A stretch of 64,000 nucleotides of DNA from Microcoleus vaginatus_C (GCA_040004035.1 JAMPLN010000003.1); one strand, 5' to 3'. Positions 44,008-53,103 are shown, counted from the first letter of the stretch. Program-made: numbers and translations. Notes: generated by a model from the letters alone, not told the origin.

Positions 44008-44233
44008 ACCAACACTCTTTTCCCACAGCATATCCCTTGAAGACTCTCAACGCTTGTCTAATATCTGCGAGAGCGATATTACTGTTACTGCCTCTTGAGT
44101 CTGATGCAAAGCTTCTCAATCCTTATTTTTCCATACTTTACAAGTCTTACTGCTGGGCCGCCACTCGGATTTCTTGATTAAAGAATCTAGAATCTATAGT
44201 TGATACAAATGGTGGGCAATGCCCACCTACAAA

Positions 44234-45961
44234 TTAATACTTCCTCTCCTGCGGCTCAAACATCGTAATCGCCACCGGCATATAAGCCAAATCAATCCCC
44301 GCAGGCGAATAATACGCCATTGTATGCTTCAAGAAATTCCCATCATCGCGCTCAGTAAAATCTTCCCGCGAATGAGCTCCCCGACTTTCCTGCCGGTTCA
44401 AAGCAGAAGTTAAAATCATTTTTCCGACAATTATCAAACTCCGCAACTCCAAAGCTTCCACAATTTCCGTATTCCACAACTTGCCTTTATCGTCTAAGTA
44501 AACCTCCTCATATTGTCGCTCTAAATCCGCCAATTTCTTTAAACCTTCCTGCATCAATTCGGCGCTACGAAATACGCCACAATACTCAGTCATAGTATCT
44601 TGATACTTCTGCCGGATTTGATTGATGCGGTATTTTCCGGGACGTTCTAAAAGTGCCTGAATTTGCTCTTTTGCTTCCGTAATATAACGCTGTTCGTCTA
44701 CTGCAGGCAACTTGCGATTTTGTACAAATTGTGCTATGGTTGCGCCAGTAACTTTACCGTAAACAACGCATTCCAACAGCGAATTGCTGCCCAAACGGTT
44801 AGCGCCGTGAACCGACACGCAAGCTGCTTCCCCCGCTGCAAAGAAACCGTCTACTAAACTGTCAGGACTGCTGCGAACTTGCCCGCTAACATTAGTAGGA
44901 ATTCCCCCCATTGAATAGTGAACAGTAGGGCGGACGGGCATCGGCTGATTTACGGCATCAATTCCTAACAAACGGTGGGCTTCTTCCCAAGCAAAAGGAA
45001 TTTTGCTCATGATTTTTTCGCGTCCCATGTGCCGCAAATCCAGGTAGATAAAGGGGCCGCCGGCACTACCATCAACATTAATTCCTCGACCGGCGCGAAT
45101 TTCTATGGAAATTGACCGCGAGGTGATATCTCTGGGCGCTAATTCCATCCGCGACGGGGCATAATTGGCCATAAATCGATCGCCCTCTGAATTAATCAAA
45201 TAAGCGCCTTCGCCCCGCACAGCCTCGGAAATCAACACTCCCACAGGATACAAACCAGTCGGGTGAAACTGTACGAATTCCATATCTTCCAGCGGCAATC
45301 CAGCTAAAGCCGTCATCGCCAAACCGTCTCCCGTCGAGGCGTAATCGTTCGACGTGGTATTGTAAACTCGACCGTAACCCCCCGTAGCAAACATCACCGC
45401 CTTAGCACGGACAACCTCAATTTGACCGTCTAGAAGGCGGTACATAACTACCCCCTTGGCTTGGCCTTCTTCCAAAATCAGGCGGGTGACATACCACTCC
45501 TGATAGATGTGAACTCCGTAACGGCGCAGATTGTTGACTAATTCGTGGAGGATGGCGTGACCGGTTTTGTCGGCGGCGTAGCAGGTACGGCGGTGGGAAT
45601 GTCCGCCGAAAGCGCGCTGGGCAATTCTGCCGTCTGGGAGGCGGGAGAAGAGGACTCCCATGTGTTCTAAATCTATGACTACACCGGGGGCTTCGCGGGT
45701 GAGGATTTCTACCGCGTCTTGGTCGGCTAAGTAGTCTGAACCTTTTACTGTGTCGAAGGCGTGGGCTTTCCAACTGTCATCGGGATCGACATTTTGGAGG
45801 CTGGAGGCCATGCCACCTTGGGCTGCGACGGAGTGCGATCGAATCGGGTGAGTTTTGGCGACGACAGCTACCTTTAAACTGGGGTCAGTCCGAGCAATTT
45901 CTACTGCGGCGCGGCAACCTGCTAAACCGCCGCCTACAATGATTACGTCGTGTTCTAGCAT
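44234..45961 (-). CDS. sdhA: Succinate dehydrogenase/fumarate reductase flavoprotein subunit
   Basis: Oxidises succinate to fumarate, feeding the thylakoid quinone pool. 575 residues. FAD Rossmann motif VGGGLAGCRAAVE at 9-21; H43 in RSHSVAAQGG is the covalent FAD attachment position of the family. The substrate site blocks HRRTCYAADKTGHAI, QFHPTGLYP and VHGANRLGSNSLLE are present. sdhB is not adjacent, as is usual in cyanobacteria. Confidence 0.95.
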   Translation of the reverse strand: MLEHDVIIVGGGLAGCRAAVEIARTDPSLKVAVVAKTHPIRSHSVAAQGGMASSLQNVDPDDSWKAHAFDTVKGSDYLADQDAVEILTREAPGVVIDLEHMGVLFSRLPDGRIAQRAFGGHSHRRTCYAADKTGHAILHELVNNLRRYGVHIYQEWYVTRLILEEGQAKGVVMYRLLDGQIEVVRAKAVMFATGGYGRVYNTTSNDYASTGDGLAMTALAGLPLEDMEFVQFHPTGLYPVGVLISEAVRGEGAYLINSEGDRFMANYAPSRMELAPRDITSRSISIEIRAGRGINVDGSAGGPFIYLDLRHMGREKIMSKIPFAWEEAHRLLGIDAVNQPMPVRPTVHYSMGGIPTNVSGQVRSSPDSLVDGFFAAGEAACVSVHGANRLGSNSLLECVVYGKVTGATIAQFVQNRKLPAVDEQRYITEAKEQIQALLERPGKYRINQIRQKYQDTMTEYCGVFRSAELMQEGLKKLADLERQYEEVYLDDKGKLWNTEIVEALELRSLIIVGKMILTSALNRQESRGAHSREDFTERDDGNFLKHTMAYYSPAGIDLAYMPVAITMFEPQERKY

Positions 45962-46009
45962 TTTTTTGAATTATTTTGAGTGTTCGGCTCAACTTATGGT
46001 GACGCAAAG

Positions 46010-46042
46010 AAAAACTTCCTACCAAAAGAGCAGGAAGTTTTT
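46010..46042 (-). terminator. Terminator downstream of the 104-residue membrane protein
   Basis: AAAAACTTCCT (46010-46020), 11-base loop, AGGAAGTTTTT (46032-46042), with a T-rich 3' side on the minus strand. Confidence 0.65.
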
Positions 46043-46095
46043 TAACTTTTGATTTGAATGGAAAATCAAAAGTTAAATTAAAATCTCAAATTGGA

Positions 46096-46410
46096 CTAGC
46101 CGGCGCTTTCGGCAGGATTCTGAAGCGACTGATTTCCCGTTGCAGAAGGTTGAGGTTCCGTACCGGGTTCTACAGCAAGCACTTCAATGTTATTTAGCAG
46201 AGTTGTAACGAAAGCAAACAGCAAGAAGGGCAGAGACAGCACTAAAATCAAGCCGACGGTTGCCAAGGCGAAGATTTGGCGGGCGCTACTCCACAAGGCG
46301 AGTGCCGACGCTAGACTTAGGAAGATGACTATCAGCCAAACAATGATTTGACCGTAAATGTCGCCAAAGGTGAGGGTACATTTAAGGCGATAGTTTTGGA
46401 TATTATTCAT
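46096..46410 (-). CDS. Small two-helix membrane protein
   Basis: From ATG 46410 (preceded by CCAGGAGCAAA, a good ribosome binding site) it has 104 residues. Two hydrophobic helices, about 18-40 (IIVWLIVIFLSLASALALW) and 45-70 (IFALATVGLILVLSLPFLLF), then a Pro/Ser/Thr-rich soluble tail. No family recognised with certainty; such proteins are common in cyanobacteria. The longer frame to 46476 lacks a binding site. Confidence 0.65.
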   Translation of the reverse strand: MNNIQNYRLKCTLTFGDIYGQIIVWLIVIFLSLASALALWSSARQIFALATVGLILVLSLPFLLFAFVTTLLNNIEVLAVEPGTEPQPSATGNQSLQNPAESAG

Positions 46411-46762
46411 TTTGCTCCTGGCGAGATTGCTATTAAGACTTGTGCAAAAATACTTTGACAGTGCGTCAATCCCCACTGTAGATTTATCAGTTTAGCTACC
46501 CTAGCTTGGTTTGGGGGCTATTTTAAGCATTTTTACAGAAGTCGCAACAAGACTTTATAAATTGTTGCTTTCCCTCAATATAGCAACCGCCCGTGTTAGG
46601 ACACAAGGCGTAAGACATCTGCGATCGCATGGAGTAAGTAATCAAACTCATCTAGCTGTTTACGAATTCGACTTTTGGGCGAAGATCGGCATTGTTCCAT
46701 CCAAGTTCAAATCAAATGAATCAACTTAACTTTTCTCTTTTGGCGACAGTTAGAGTTCGATA

Positions 46763-47923
46763 TCAGTTGCCACAACCTTCTTTAGTTTTTGTGCCATCTG
46801 GCATTGTGACATCACAGAGGTTATTTTTACTCATTTCCGCACCGCTGAGGTCTGCCCCCATTAAGTTAGCTCTACTCATGTTGATATCTACCAATCTGGC
46901 TGATTTTAAAATAGCATTTGTTAGGTTAGCATCAACAAGTTTGGACTTCACAAGATCGGCATTACTGAGGTTTGCCTTAATTAAAGTTGCTCCTTCCAGG
47001 TTGGTCAGCCTTAGAGAAGCCTTCGTTAGATCGGCTCCCGTTAATTGAGCCATTTCCAAGTTAGCATAACTAAGGCTAGCATTAGTTAAAATGGCATTAT
47101 TCAAATTAGCTCTATATAAATTAGCATCATTCAGCCTAGCGTTAGTTAAAATGGCATTATTCAAATTAGCTCTATATAAATTAGCGCGATTTAACGTAGC
47201 CTTGTTAAGATTGGCGTTTCTCAAGTTAGCACCGCTGAGATAGGCAGGAGAAATATAGATTATGTTCCCCGCACGATAACGGTCAGGACTCAGATCTGCC
47301 TCGTTAAGGTTTGCATCTGCGAGATTTGCACCTATAAGCGATACTCCCTTGAGATCGGCCTTAGTTAAGTTAGCTTTTTTCAGGTTGGCATAAGTCAGTC
47401 TAGTTCGAGTTGTTTTATTACACTTTAAAATAGCTCCAGATAAGTTGGTATTTTCTAAGTTAGCGCCCGTCATATCGTTGCCTTTAAGATTGGTATCTGT
47501 CAAGTCAGCACCGCTCAGGTTAATTCCTTTCATGTTGACATCTCCTAAGTCAGCAGATCTGACATTAGCACCGCTAAGATTAGCATTGACAAGATTAGCT
47601 TTGTACAAATATACATTTTCTAAGTTAGCTCCTGCCAAATTAGCCCCCTCCAGACTCGCACCTTTTAATTTAGCGTTTGCTAAATCGCAACCTTTGCACT
47701 GTTTTGTTTCTAACAGTTGCTTGATGTGTTCCGGGTTCGCGGCCTGAGCTGGGTTTGTCAAAGTCAGGGAAGCCACAAGTAGAGCAGTAGCTACTGGCAA
47801 CCAAGCTAGAAAGCTTCCTGTTTGGTCTTGTCGCTTTAGCCATAGGGCAATAATTTTTAAGCAATCGAGCTTGATTGCTGGAATGACTTTCTGGGGTAGA
47901 TCGTAGCTGTAGGGTTTTGCCAT
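46763..47923 (-). CDS. Exported pentapeptide-repeat protein with IS630-like N-terminus
   Basis: 386 residues. Residues ~60-375 are pentapeptide repeats (ANLSG, ADLTD, ANLYR and similar), a beta-helix of about 60 units. A hydrophobic segment WLPVATALLVASLTLT with NPAQAA just before residue 62 looks like a signal peptide and cleavage site, so the repeat part is probably periplasmic. But the first ~40 residues, MAKPYSYDLPQKVIPAIKLD and LWLKRQDQTGSFLA, match the start of IS630 transposases (KPYSYDLRxKV..., ISRNTxDLWLKR). The true start may be further in. After the signal, LLETKQCKGCDLANAKL parallels the paralogue at 59812. Confidence 0.85.
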   Translation of the reverse strand: MAKPYSYDLPQKVIPAIKLDCLKIIALWLKRQDQTGSFLAWLPVATALLVASLTLTNPAQAANPEHIKQLLETKQCKGCDLANAKLKGASLEGANLAGANLENVYLYKANLVNANLSGANVRSADLGDVNMKGINLSGADLTDTNLKGNDMTGANLENTNLSGAILKCNKTTRTRLTYANLKKANLTKADLKGVSLIGANLADANLNEADLSPDRYRAGNIIYISPAYLSGANLRNANLNKATLNRANLYRANLNNAILTNARLNDANLYRANLNNAILTNASLSYANLEMAQLTGADLTKASLRLTNLEGATLIKANLSNADLVKSKLVDANLTNAILKSARLVDINMSRANLMGADLSGAEMSKNNLCDVTMPDGTKTKEGCGN

Positions 47924-48209
47924 GAGTGGTGCGATCGCTCTGCAACAAACAAGATCGTTCTTAGTTTACACCACAATTGTCTGAGGAGTTGCTATACCAA
48001 AGAAGCTGGGTTTTTTCGATCGGTATTCAAGGAGCGAATGCAATTTTTATTGAAAAAACTCAGTGTCTGACTATCCCATGCGTCCTGAACTATAAAGCCC
48101 AGGTAGATGGGAAAGTCTACTTTTTGAGGGAGCCCGGACTTGGTAAAGTAATGTTAAGCTGCGTGGGAATGGAATCAACCTTTATAGCGTCGCACCTGTC
48201 TTTTCGCCC

Positions 48210-48935
48210 ATGTCTTCAGAGAGCAAATTGCTGATTTCGCGCTGTTTCCTGGCCGGTTTGGGAACGCAGACGTTTGTGTTCCGCGAAGACCGGATTCCCC
48301 AAGAGAGTCCGGTGCTGGTGGTGAGCAATCACCGCAGTTTCTTAGATCCTGTGCTGCTGACGGCGGCTTTGGGTCGATCGATCCGCTTTGCTTGTCATCA
48401 TTACATGGGTCAAGTTCCGCTGATGAGGGAAGTTGTCACGACTTTCGGCGCTTTCCCCTTGGAAGCACCGGAGCACCGACAGCAGCATTTTTTCTCTCAA
48501 GCGACAGCGCTGCTGCAAAGCGGGGAGATGGTGGGGGTGTTTCCAGAGGGTGCAGAACCGATGGTGAAGCTGACTGGACCCAATACTGTGGGGAAGTTTC
48601 AGCGAGGATTTGCTCATTTGGCTTTGCGGGCTCCGGTGCGGGATTTGGCGGTTTTGCCGGTGGCGATTAGTTCTTTTGAGGAACACTCGGTAAGATCGGG
48701 TGTACCGCTCAAGTTGTTGAGTTTTTTTGATCCTTCGGAACCGCTGTTCGATCGCTCTGGGTGGCATCCTGTGATAATTTATCAGCGAGTTAATGTTTTA
48801 ATCGGCCAGCCTTACTGGATTACTGCCGAGAGACAGCAGCAATATCAAGGCAAAAAAGCCAAAGCAGTTGTGGCTGAACTCACAGACCACTGTCAGGGAG
48901 AAATTGCAGAATTACTCCAACGAGGTTGTTTGTAA
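48210..48935 (+). CDS. 1-acyl-sn-glycerol-3-phosphate acyltransferase family protein (PlsC-like)
   Basis: LPLAT-family enzyme, transferring acyl groups to a lipid hydroxyl. 241 residues. Block I NHRSFLDP (40-47) holds the catalytic H-x4-D, and block III is GVFPEGAEP near 112; GKFQRGFAHLA and VLPVAI correspond to later blocks. Few hydrophobic stretches. Followed 107 bp downstream by an alpha/beta hydrolase; in plant and cyanobacterial phytyl ester synthases these two domains are joined in one protein, so they may work together. Substrate is inferred only. Confidence 0.88.
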   Translation: MSSESKLLISRCFLAGLGTQTFVFREDRIPQESPVLVVSNHRSFLDPVLLTAALGRSIRFACHHYMGQVPLMREVVTTFGAFPLEAPEHRQQHFFSQATALLQSGEMVGVFPEGAEPMVKLTGPNTVGKFQRGFAHLALRAPVRDLAVLPVAISSFEEHSVRSGVPLKLLSFFDPSEPLFDRSGWHPVIIYQRVNVLIGQPYWITAERQQQYQGKKAKAVVAELTDHCQGEIAELLQRGCL

Positions 48936-49042
48936 GTTTGTAAGTTTGTTGACTGTTGGCTGTTGACTGTTGACTGTGGGCTGGTGTCAGATTTCCAATC
49001 TAAAATCTAAAATCTAAAATCTAAAATCGATTGACTTGAATC

Positions 49043-49864
49043 ATGGCAAATGCTAACAACAAGGTTCGTTTCCTAACCCCCAAACCGCCGAAACCAGAGC
49101 GCCCTTTATTTGTATTTCTGCCCGGTATGGATGGCAGTGGTTTGCTGCTGAGGCCCCAAATTGCTAAATTAGCAAATCATTTCGACATTCGCTGCTTAAC
49201 TGTACCGGCTGACGACATGGCTAGTTGGGAGGTACTGGTTAGCGAAACAATAGCCTTAATTGAAGCAGAAAAGCAAGCCGGAAAGCCGAAGCGGCCGGTT
49301 TATCTGTGCGGCGAGTCATTTGGGGGCTGTTTAGCGATGAAAACTGTTTTAGAAGCTCCTAAATTGTGCGATCGATTAATATTAGTCAATCCAGCTTCTT
49401 CGTTTCGACAGCAGCCTTGGGTGCAGTGGGGCTCGTACCTGACTCAGTGGCTGCCAGCCAACCTTTATCCGCTGTCGGTAATAGGTTTATTGCCGATATT
49501 AGCATCACTAGGAAAGATTGGGCGCGACGATCGCCGCGCTTTGCTAGAAGCGATGCAAGCGGTACCGCAAAACACGTCTGTGTGGAGATTGGCGTTAGTG
49601 CGATCGTTTAATGTTGACGAAAATCAGTTGCGCGGCATCAAACAGCCGACGCTAGTAATTGCTAGCGGTGCCGATAGGCTGCTGCCTTCTCTAGTAGAAG
49701 CGAAGCTTTTAGTCAAGGTAATTCCCAAAGCTGAAATGGTGCTGCTGGCTAACAGCGGTCATGCTTGTTTGTTAGAAACAGATGTTAACCTTTACGGGAT
49801 TATGCAAGCTCGCAATTTTTTGACAAAATCCGAAGAAAATCGGTCATTAGTCAGCAGTCAATAG
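49043..49864 (+). CDS. Alpha/beta hydrolase (phytyl-ester-synthase-like hydrolase half)
   Basis: 273 residues, alpha/beta-hydrolase fold. Oxyanion block FLPGMDGSG, nucleophile elbow CGESFGG with S92, acid D211 in SGADRLLPS and H240 in NSGHACLLE make a complete triad. Soluble. It lies right after the PlsC-like gene on the same strand, with TGTTGAC and TAAAATC heptamers in between. Cyanobacterial Slr2103-like and plant PES proteins fuse such a hydrolase to an LPLAT; here they are separate. Role in chlorophyll-phytol or acyl turnover is inference. Confidence 0.85.
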   Translation: MANANNKVRFLTPKPPKPERPLFVFLPGMDGSGLLLRPQIAKLANHFDIRCLTVPADDMASWEVLVSETIALIEAEKQAGKPKRPVYLCGESFGGCLAMKTVLEAPKLCDRLILVNPASSFRQQPWVQWGSYLTQWLPANLYPLSVIGLLPILASLGKIGRDDRRALLEAMQAVPQNTSVWRLALVRSFNVDENQLRGIKQPTLVIASGADRLLPSLVEAKLLVKVIPKAEMVLLANSGHACLLETDVNLYGIMQARNFLTKSEENRSLVSSQ

Positions 49865-50113
49865 TCAATAGTCATTTGGCATGGGGCATTGGGCATTGGG
49901 CATCTCCGAAAAACCATCTTATTGGCATCAGCAATTACCAATTATATTATGTCCGGTCAATCGATTACGGCTACAGTGCGAGCTTCTAGCTCGCGAGCGA
50001 GACGCTCGCACTGGACAATAATTATCAGGATTACCCAGACATGATGTTATCAATTACCAATGCCCAATTCCAGATTCGCAATTCCCAATTCCCAATTCCC
50101 AATTCCCAATTAA
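49860..50113. repeat. Heptamer arrays and a GC palindrome between hydrolase and DUF2996 gene
   Basis: AGTCAAT copies (49855-49875), GCATTGG copies near 49879-49900, and AATTCCC copies near 50070-50110. At 49974-50013 lies a stem CAGTGCGAGC / GCTCGCACTG with the core GCTCGCGAGCGAG, a separate hairpin element. Confidence 0.7.
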
Positions 50114-50830
50114 CTAATTAAGATTTAGCCATTTTTGAGCGTTAAGCCGCTGGACGACGCCAAACACCATGAGGTCTAGTGTCACCTTGCGCTCATCTAT
50201 CAAAAAAGGCTCTAAAGTGCTAGTTTTGGTATTATTTTCAGCGCAGGAAAACGCCCTTTGACTTTGAATATTTTCTTGAGGAAAATACAGGTTAAATTGG
50301 CGCTGACCTTCTTGAAATTTACCAATTACCTGCCAGCAATCGCCGGCGGAACTCATGCCGGCAATGGGGAGTTTTTGCTTTGCCAAACTCACCTCTAAAT
50401 CCTTAACGCCCTGCTTAGTCAAAGCAGTTTGCAAAGCGGGCAAATAATCTTGTTGAATAAATTCCGCAAAGGGCTTGTCTTCAACAGCAGGTGCTTTTTC
50501 CTTTTTAGCTTTAGCTGGGGGCTTGTCGCCTTCGGCCTTGGCTGCGGGCTTTTTAGCAGCCGGCTCAGGCTTGTCAGTGCTGGGCAAGTCGGTTGTCTCG
50601 GCTGTGTCGGAACTCGGGGGGTTCTCGATCGCAGCACTGGGAGTTTCCGATTCGCCAGCGGTAGGATTTTTCGGTTCTTTCTTGGCTGCGGGTTTTTTAG
50701 CAGTCGGCTGAGGCTTGTCAGTGCTGGGAAAGTCGCTTGTATCAGGTTCGTCGGAACTCGGGGCGTTCTCGATCGAAGCACTGGGAGTTTCCGATTCTCC
50801 AGCGGTAGGGTTTTGCGGTTCTTCTGGCAT
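50114..50830 (-). CDS. DUF2996 protein with duplicated low-complexity N-terminus
   Basis: 238 residues. The C-terminal ~120 residues show the DUF2996 pattern: EDKPFAEFIQQDYLPALQTA, GDCWQVIGKFQEGQRQFNLYF, EPFLIDERKVTLDLMVFGV and QRLNAQKWL. This family is restricted to cyanobacteria and plants and has no defined function. The N-terminal ~115 residues are a ~48-residue Pro/Ala/Glu/Lys unit occurring twice (NPTAGESETPSA, STDKP, KKPAAK). No signal peptide. Confidence 0.85.
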   Translation of the reverse strand: MPEEPQNPTAGESETPSASIENAPSSDEPDTSDFPSTDKPQPTAKKPAAKKEPKNPTAGESETPSAAIENPPSSDTAETTDLPSTDKPEPAAKKPAAKAEGDKPPAKAKKEKAPAVEDKPFAEFIQQDYLPALQTALTKQGVKDLEVSLAKQKLPIAGMSSAGDCWQVIGKFQEGQRQFNLYFPQENIQSQRAFSCAENNTKTSTLEPFLIDERKVTLDLMVFGVVQRLNAQKWLNLN

Positions 50831-51011
50831 TAAGGCTTCCTTTTAAAAGTGATCGGTAAAAGGAGTTGTGAGTGCAGGTGGGGGCGATCGACTTTTTTGA
50901 TCGCCGAAAGTTTTTATCGAAAACCAACCTGAGAAAATTGCGATTCAAAAAAATTTGAACTCAACACACTCAGGGCGATCGCCCCCAAACATCACAACTC
51001 CTTTGGTTATT

Positions 51012-51899
51012 CTAAATCTCAGCGACAGCTCGTTCAATCAAACGGCGGGCGAGAGTTTGAACACCCGTGTGTTCGTAGTAGTTGGTAGTCATATCCAGGA
51101 ATGCGCCCACGTAGTCCACCTTGTCGGCAGAAATGTCTACAAAATTCTGCAAGTGGCCGAGTACGTTTTGGGGAGTCAAACCTCGATCGCTCACAAAAGA
51201 GCTCATCCAGCCAGAAACCGAGTTAAAGCTTTCGCCAATAAAGCCGAGTTGGCCTGCAGGAGATCCCCCAGGAATCATGCTGCCGATCGCATTAAATGAC
51301 GGATTGGATTGCAAATCGCTGGGGGAGAGCCTCTGAATCCAAGACTGAGTTGCCATGATAAAGTCTGGGCCCAAAGGAATCAAACCGTCAAAACAAACCA
51401 AAGCAGCCATCCGCATCAGGGATTCGCCGCCGTAGTCGCCCAAGGATGCGGCAAAATCGCCGATGCTGTCGCCGGGGATGCCATTGATTTGGCAAAACGC
51501 GAGCAACTCAGTGACTAACTTCAGAGAAAGGTCGATCGTTTGAGCTTTTTCCGGCTTGGGAGTGATATTGCCCAGCATGGACAAAAACGGCACATTTTGG
51601 GCGACTTTGTTAGCGAGGGCGGCAGTGCCCAAAGCCTTGTCGGCGTTGTCAATAGTTTGGTAGAGCCAGAGAGCGCGCTGGTAGCCCTCAGATTTATCGT
51701 TGTAGAGGTAGATGGCGCGCTCGCCAATTTGCTGAATCAGTTCTTCGTCTGTTTCGCCAGTAACGGTGCGAATGGTATTTTCAAAGCCAACTAAATTGTT
51801 CCACTCACCAGGAACCACAAAGTCAAGCGCTCGCAGGGCTTTGACAGTCATGTTGTCTTTAGGCAGTGTATCGACTAATTCAAAGACTGTTTTGCTCAC
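51012..51899 (-). CDS. Cyanobacterial hypothetical protein, 295 residues
   Basis: Soluble, mostly helical protein, GTG start with AAAGGAG just upstream. Notable stretches: FVVPGEWNNLVGFENTIRTV, GERAIYLYNDKSEGYQRALW, LGDYGGESLMRMAALVCFDG, GPDFIMATQSWIQRL. Only two Cys, no catalytic motif, no signal or TM. I do not recognise the family. Neighbours are a DUF2996 gene and a lipoprotein on the same strand, each with its own spacing, so no operon can be claimed. Confidence 0.7.
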   Translation of the reverse strand: MSKTVFELVDTLPKDNMTVKALRALDFVVPGEWNNLVGFENTIRTVTGETDEELIQQIGERAIYLYNDKSEGYQRALWLYQTIDNADKALGTAALANKVAQNVPFLSMLGNITPKPEKAQTIDLSLKLVTELLAFCQINGIPGDSIGDFAASLGDYGGESLMRMAALVCFDGLIPLGPDFIMATQSWIQRLSPSDLQSNPSFNAIGSMIPGGSPAGQLGFIGESFNSVSGWMSSFVSDRGLTPQNVLGHLQNFVDISADKVDYVGAFLDMTTNYYEHTGVQTLARRLIERAVAEI

Positions 51900-52037
51900 A
51901 AAAAACTCCTTTTGCTGGAACGAAAATCAAAGGTATTACTTTTGGCAGATGGCAAGAACTTCACAGTCTCATGCTGGCAGACTTAGTTCTAATAGCGCCA
52001 GACTATAGTCGGGCGCGGAGTGTGACAAGAGACATTG

Positions 52038-52592
52038 CTACTTGACGCGGGCGAGGCCACTGAGGTTAAATTTTGACAGCCAAGCTTCGCGATCGCTCGC
52101 GGTAAAAGAGGAAGTGCGGGATTGAACTTTTACCTGATAGCGATTTGCCACTAAAACAGCGGTAGCATTAGCACCCTGATTAACGGCGGGATAGCCACTG
52201 ATTTGCTTGGTACTTTGCTTAAATTTTGCACCTGCGTTGGGGTTGCCGGCGATGTCGTTAATCGAGAGCATCGCAACATTTTTTCCGTCTTTGTTCAGCT
52301 TAGCTTCCGCAAAACCGGATTTTTCTTGAGCAAAAACGCGATCGAATCCACCGCCAGAAGCCGGGAAGTATTTATTTAACTTACCGCCTGCAACTGCCTT
52401 ATTGGGCAGGTTTTGATTACTAGCACTTGATTTATCAGCAGTTGTCTGCTTGGCTTTACCAGGTTTTTGGGTGCTTTCCTGCTGAGCTTTGTCCCAGCGT
52501 GATGGGGCTTGGGTTTGACCGCAGGCGGTCACTAACAGCAGTACCGAGATCAGGAATGGAGCTAAGATGCGGCGTGCGGGGAAAAATTGCAT
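52038..52592 (-). CDS. Lipoprotein, hypothetical
   Basis: From ATG 52592 (GAGGAG 5-10 bases upstream) it is 184 residues. Signal of 22-24 residues ends in the lipobox VTAC (LLLVTACGQTQAP), so it is probably anchored to a membrane. The mature part is a Ser/Lys/Gln-rich linker and a folded ~110-residue domain (KYFPASGGGFDRVFAQEKSG, MLSINDIAGNP, SGYPAVNQGANATAVLVANR, VQSRTSSF). Family not recognised. Confidence 0.75.
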   Translation of the reverse strand: MQFFPARRILAPFLISVLLLVTACGQTQAPSRWDKAQQESTQKPGKAKQTTADKSSASNQNLPNKAVAGGKLNKYFPASGGGFDRVFAQEKSGFAEAKLNKDGKNVAMLSINDIAGNPNAGAKFKQSTKQISGYPAVNQGANATAVLVANRYQVKVQSRTSSFTASDREAWLSKFNLSGLARVK

Positions 52593-52680
52593 CGCTGTCT
52601 CCTCATTAGTAGGTTTCCATAACAATTGTGGCTTAGAATTTGGCAATTTGTGTGCTCTGAGCGGATGATTTGTCTTCTTT

Positions 52681-52720
52681 GCAAAAAAATCCTCTGTCTG
52701 CCGACAGAGGATTTTTTTGC
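52681..52720. terminator. Terminator of the psaL-psaI operon
   Basis: 18-base arms GCAAAAAAATCCTCTGTC and GACAGAGGATTTTTTTGC around the loop TGCC. T-runs on both strands. Between psaI and the lipoprotein gene; the rest of 52593-52929 shows no feature. Confidence 0.85.
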
Positions 52721-52929
52721 AATTACGAGTTTTGAAGGAAGAAAACTGAAAGATTGCTCCACAGATAAATTCTGGGGATGGGGGTAAAGAAACTAAGTTT
52801 TCTGATAGCCAGCAATCTCAAAACAATTTTTGCTGATTTTCCCTAGATTTATCTAGAAATTTCAGAGCAATTGTTCGTCAATCATCTTACTTCGGCTTTC
52901 CAACTTAGGTCCTACTTTAGGGGTAAGGA

Positions 52930-53046
52930 TCAGGCGTCGCTTTCAATGTAGATAAACAACAAACCCATTACCACAACCGGCATCAGCCAGGTAATTAGCG
53001 GAATCAAAATCCAAGGCAAGAAAGAAGCAGCGTAGGAACCTGTCAT
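52930..53046 (-). CDS. psaI: Photosystem I subunit VIII
   Basis: PsaI is a one-helix subunit that stabilises PsaL in the trimer domain of PSI. 38 residues: MTGSYAASFLPWILIPLITW and LMPVVVMGLLFIYIESDA, fully matching the family in length and its single membrane helix. Located 57 bp downstream of psaL, the common order, and followed by a terminator at 52681. Confidence 0.95.
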   Translation of the reverse strand: MTGSYAASFLPWILIPLITWLMPVVVMGLLFIYIESDA

Positions 53047-53103
53047 ATCAAATTCTCCAAACTAAAGTTAGTGTGTTCCAACAGGGATATTTGGGAGTGA
53101 AGC

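Noticed and set aside
45417..45773. Arg/Pro-rich ORF in another frame of sdhA
   Set aside because: Shadow of sdhA; low-complexity composition.
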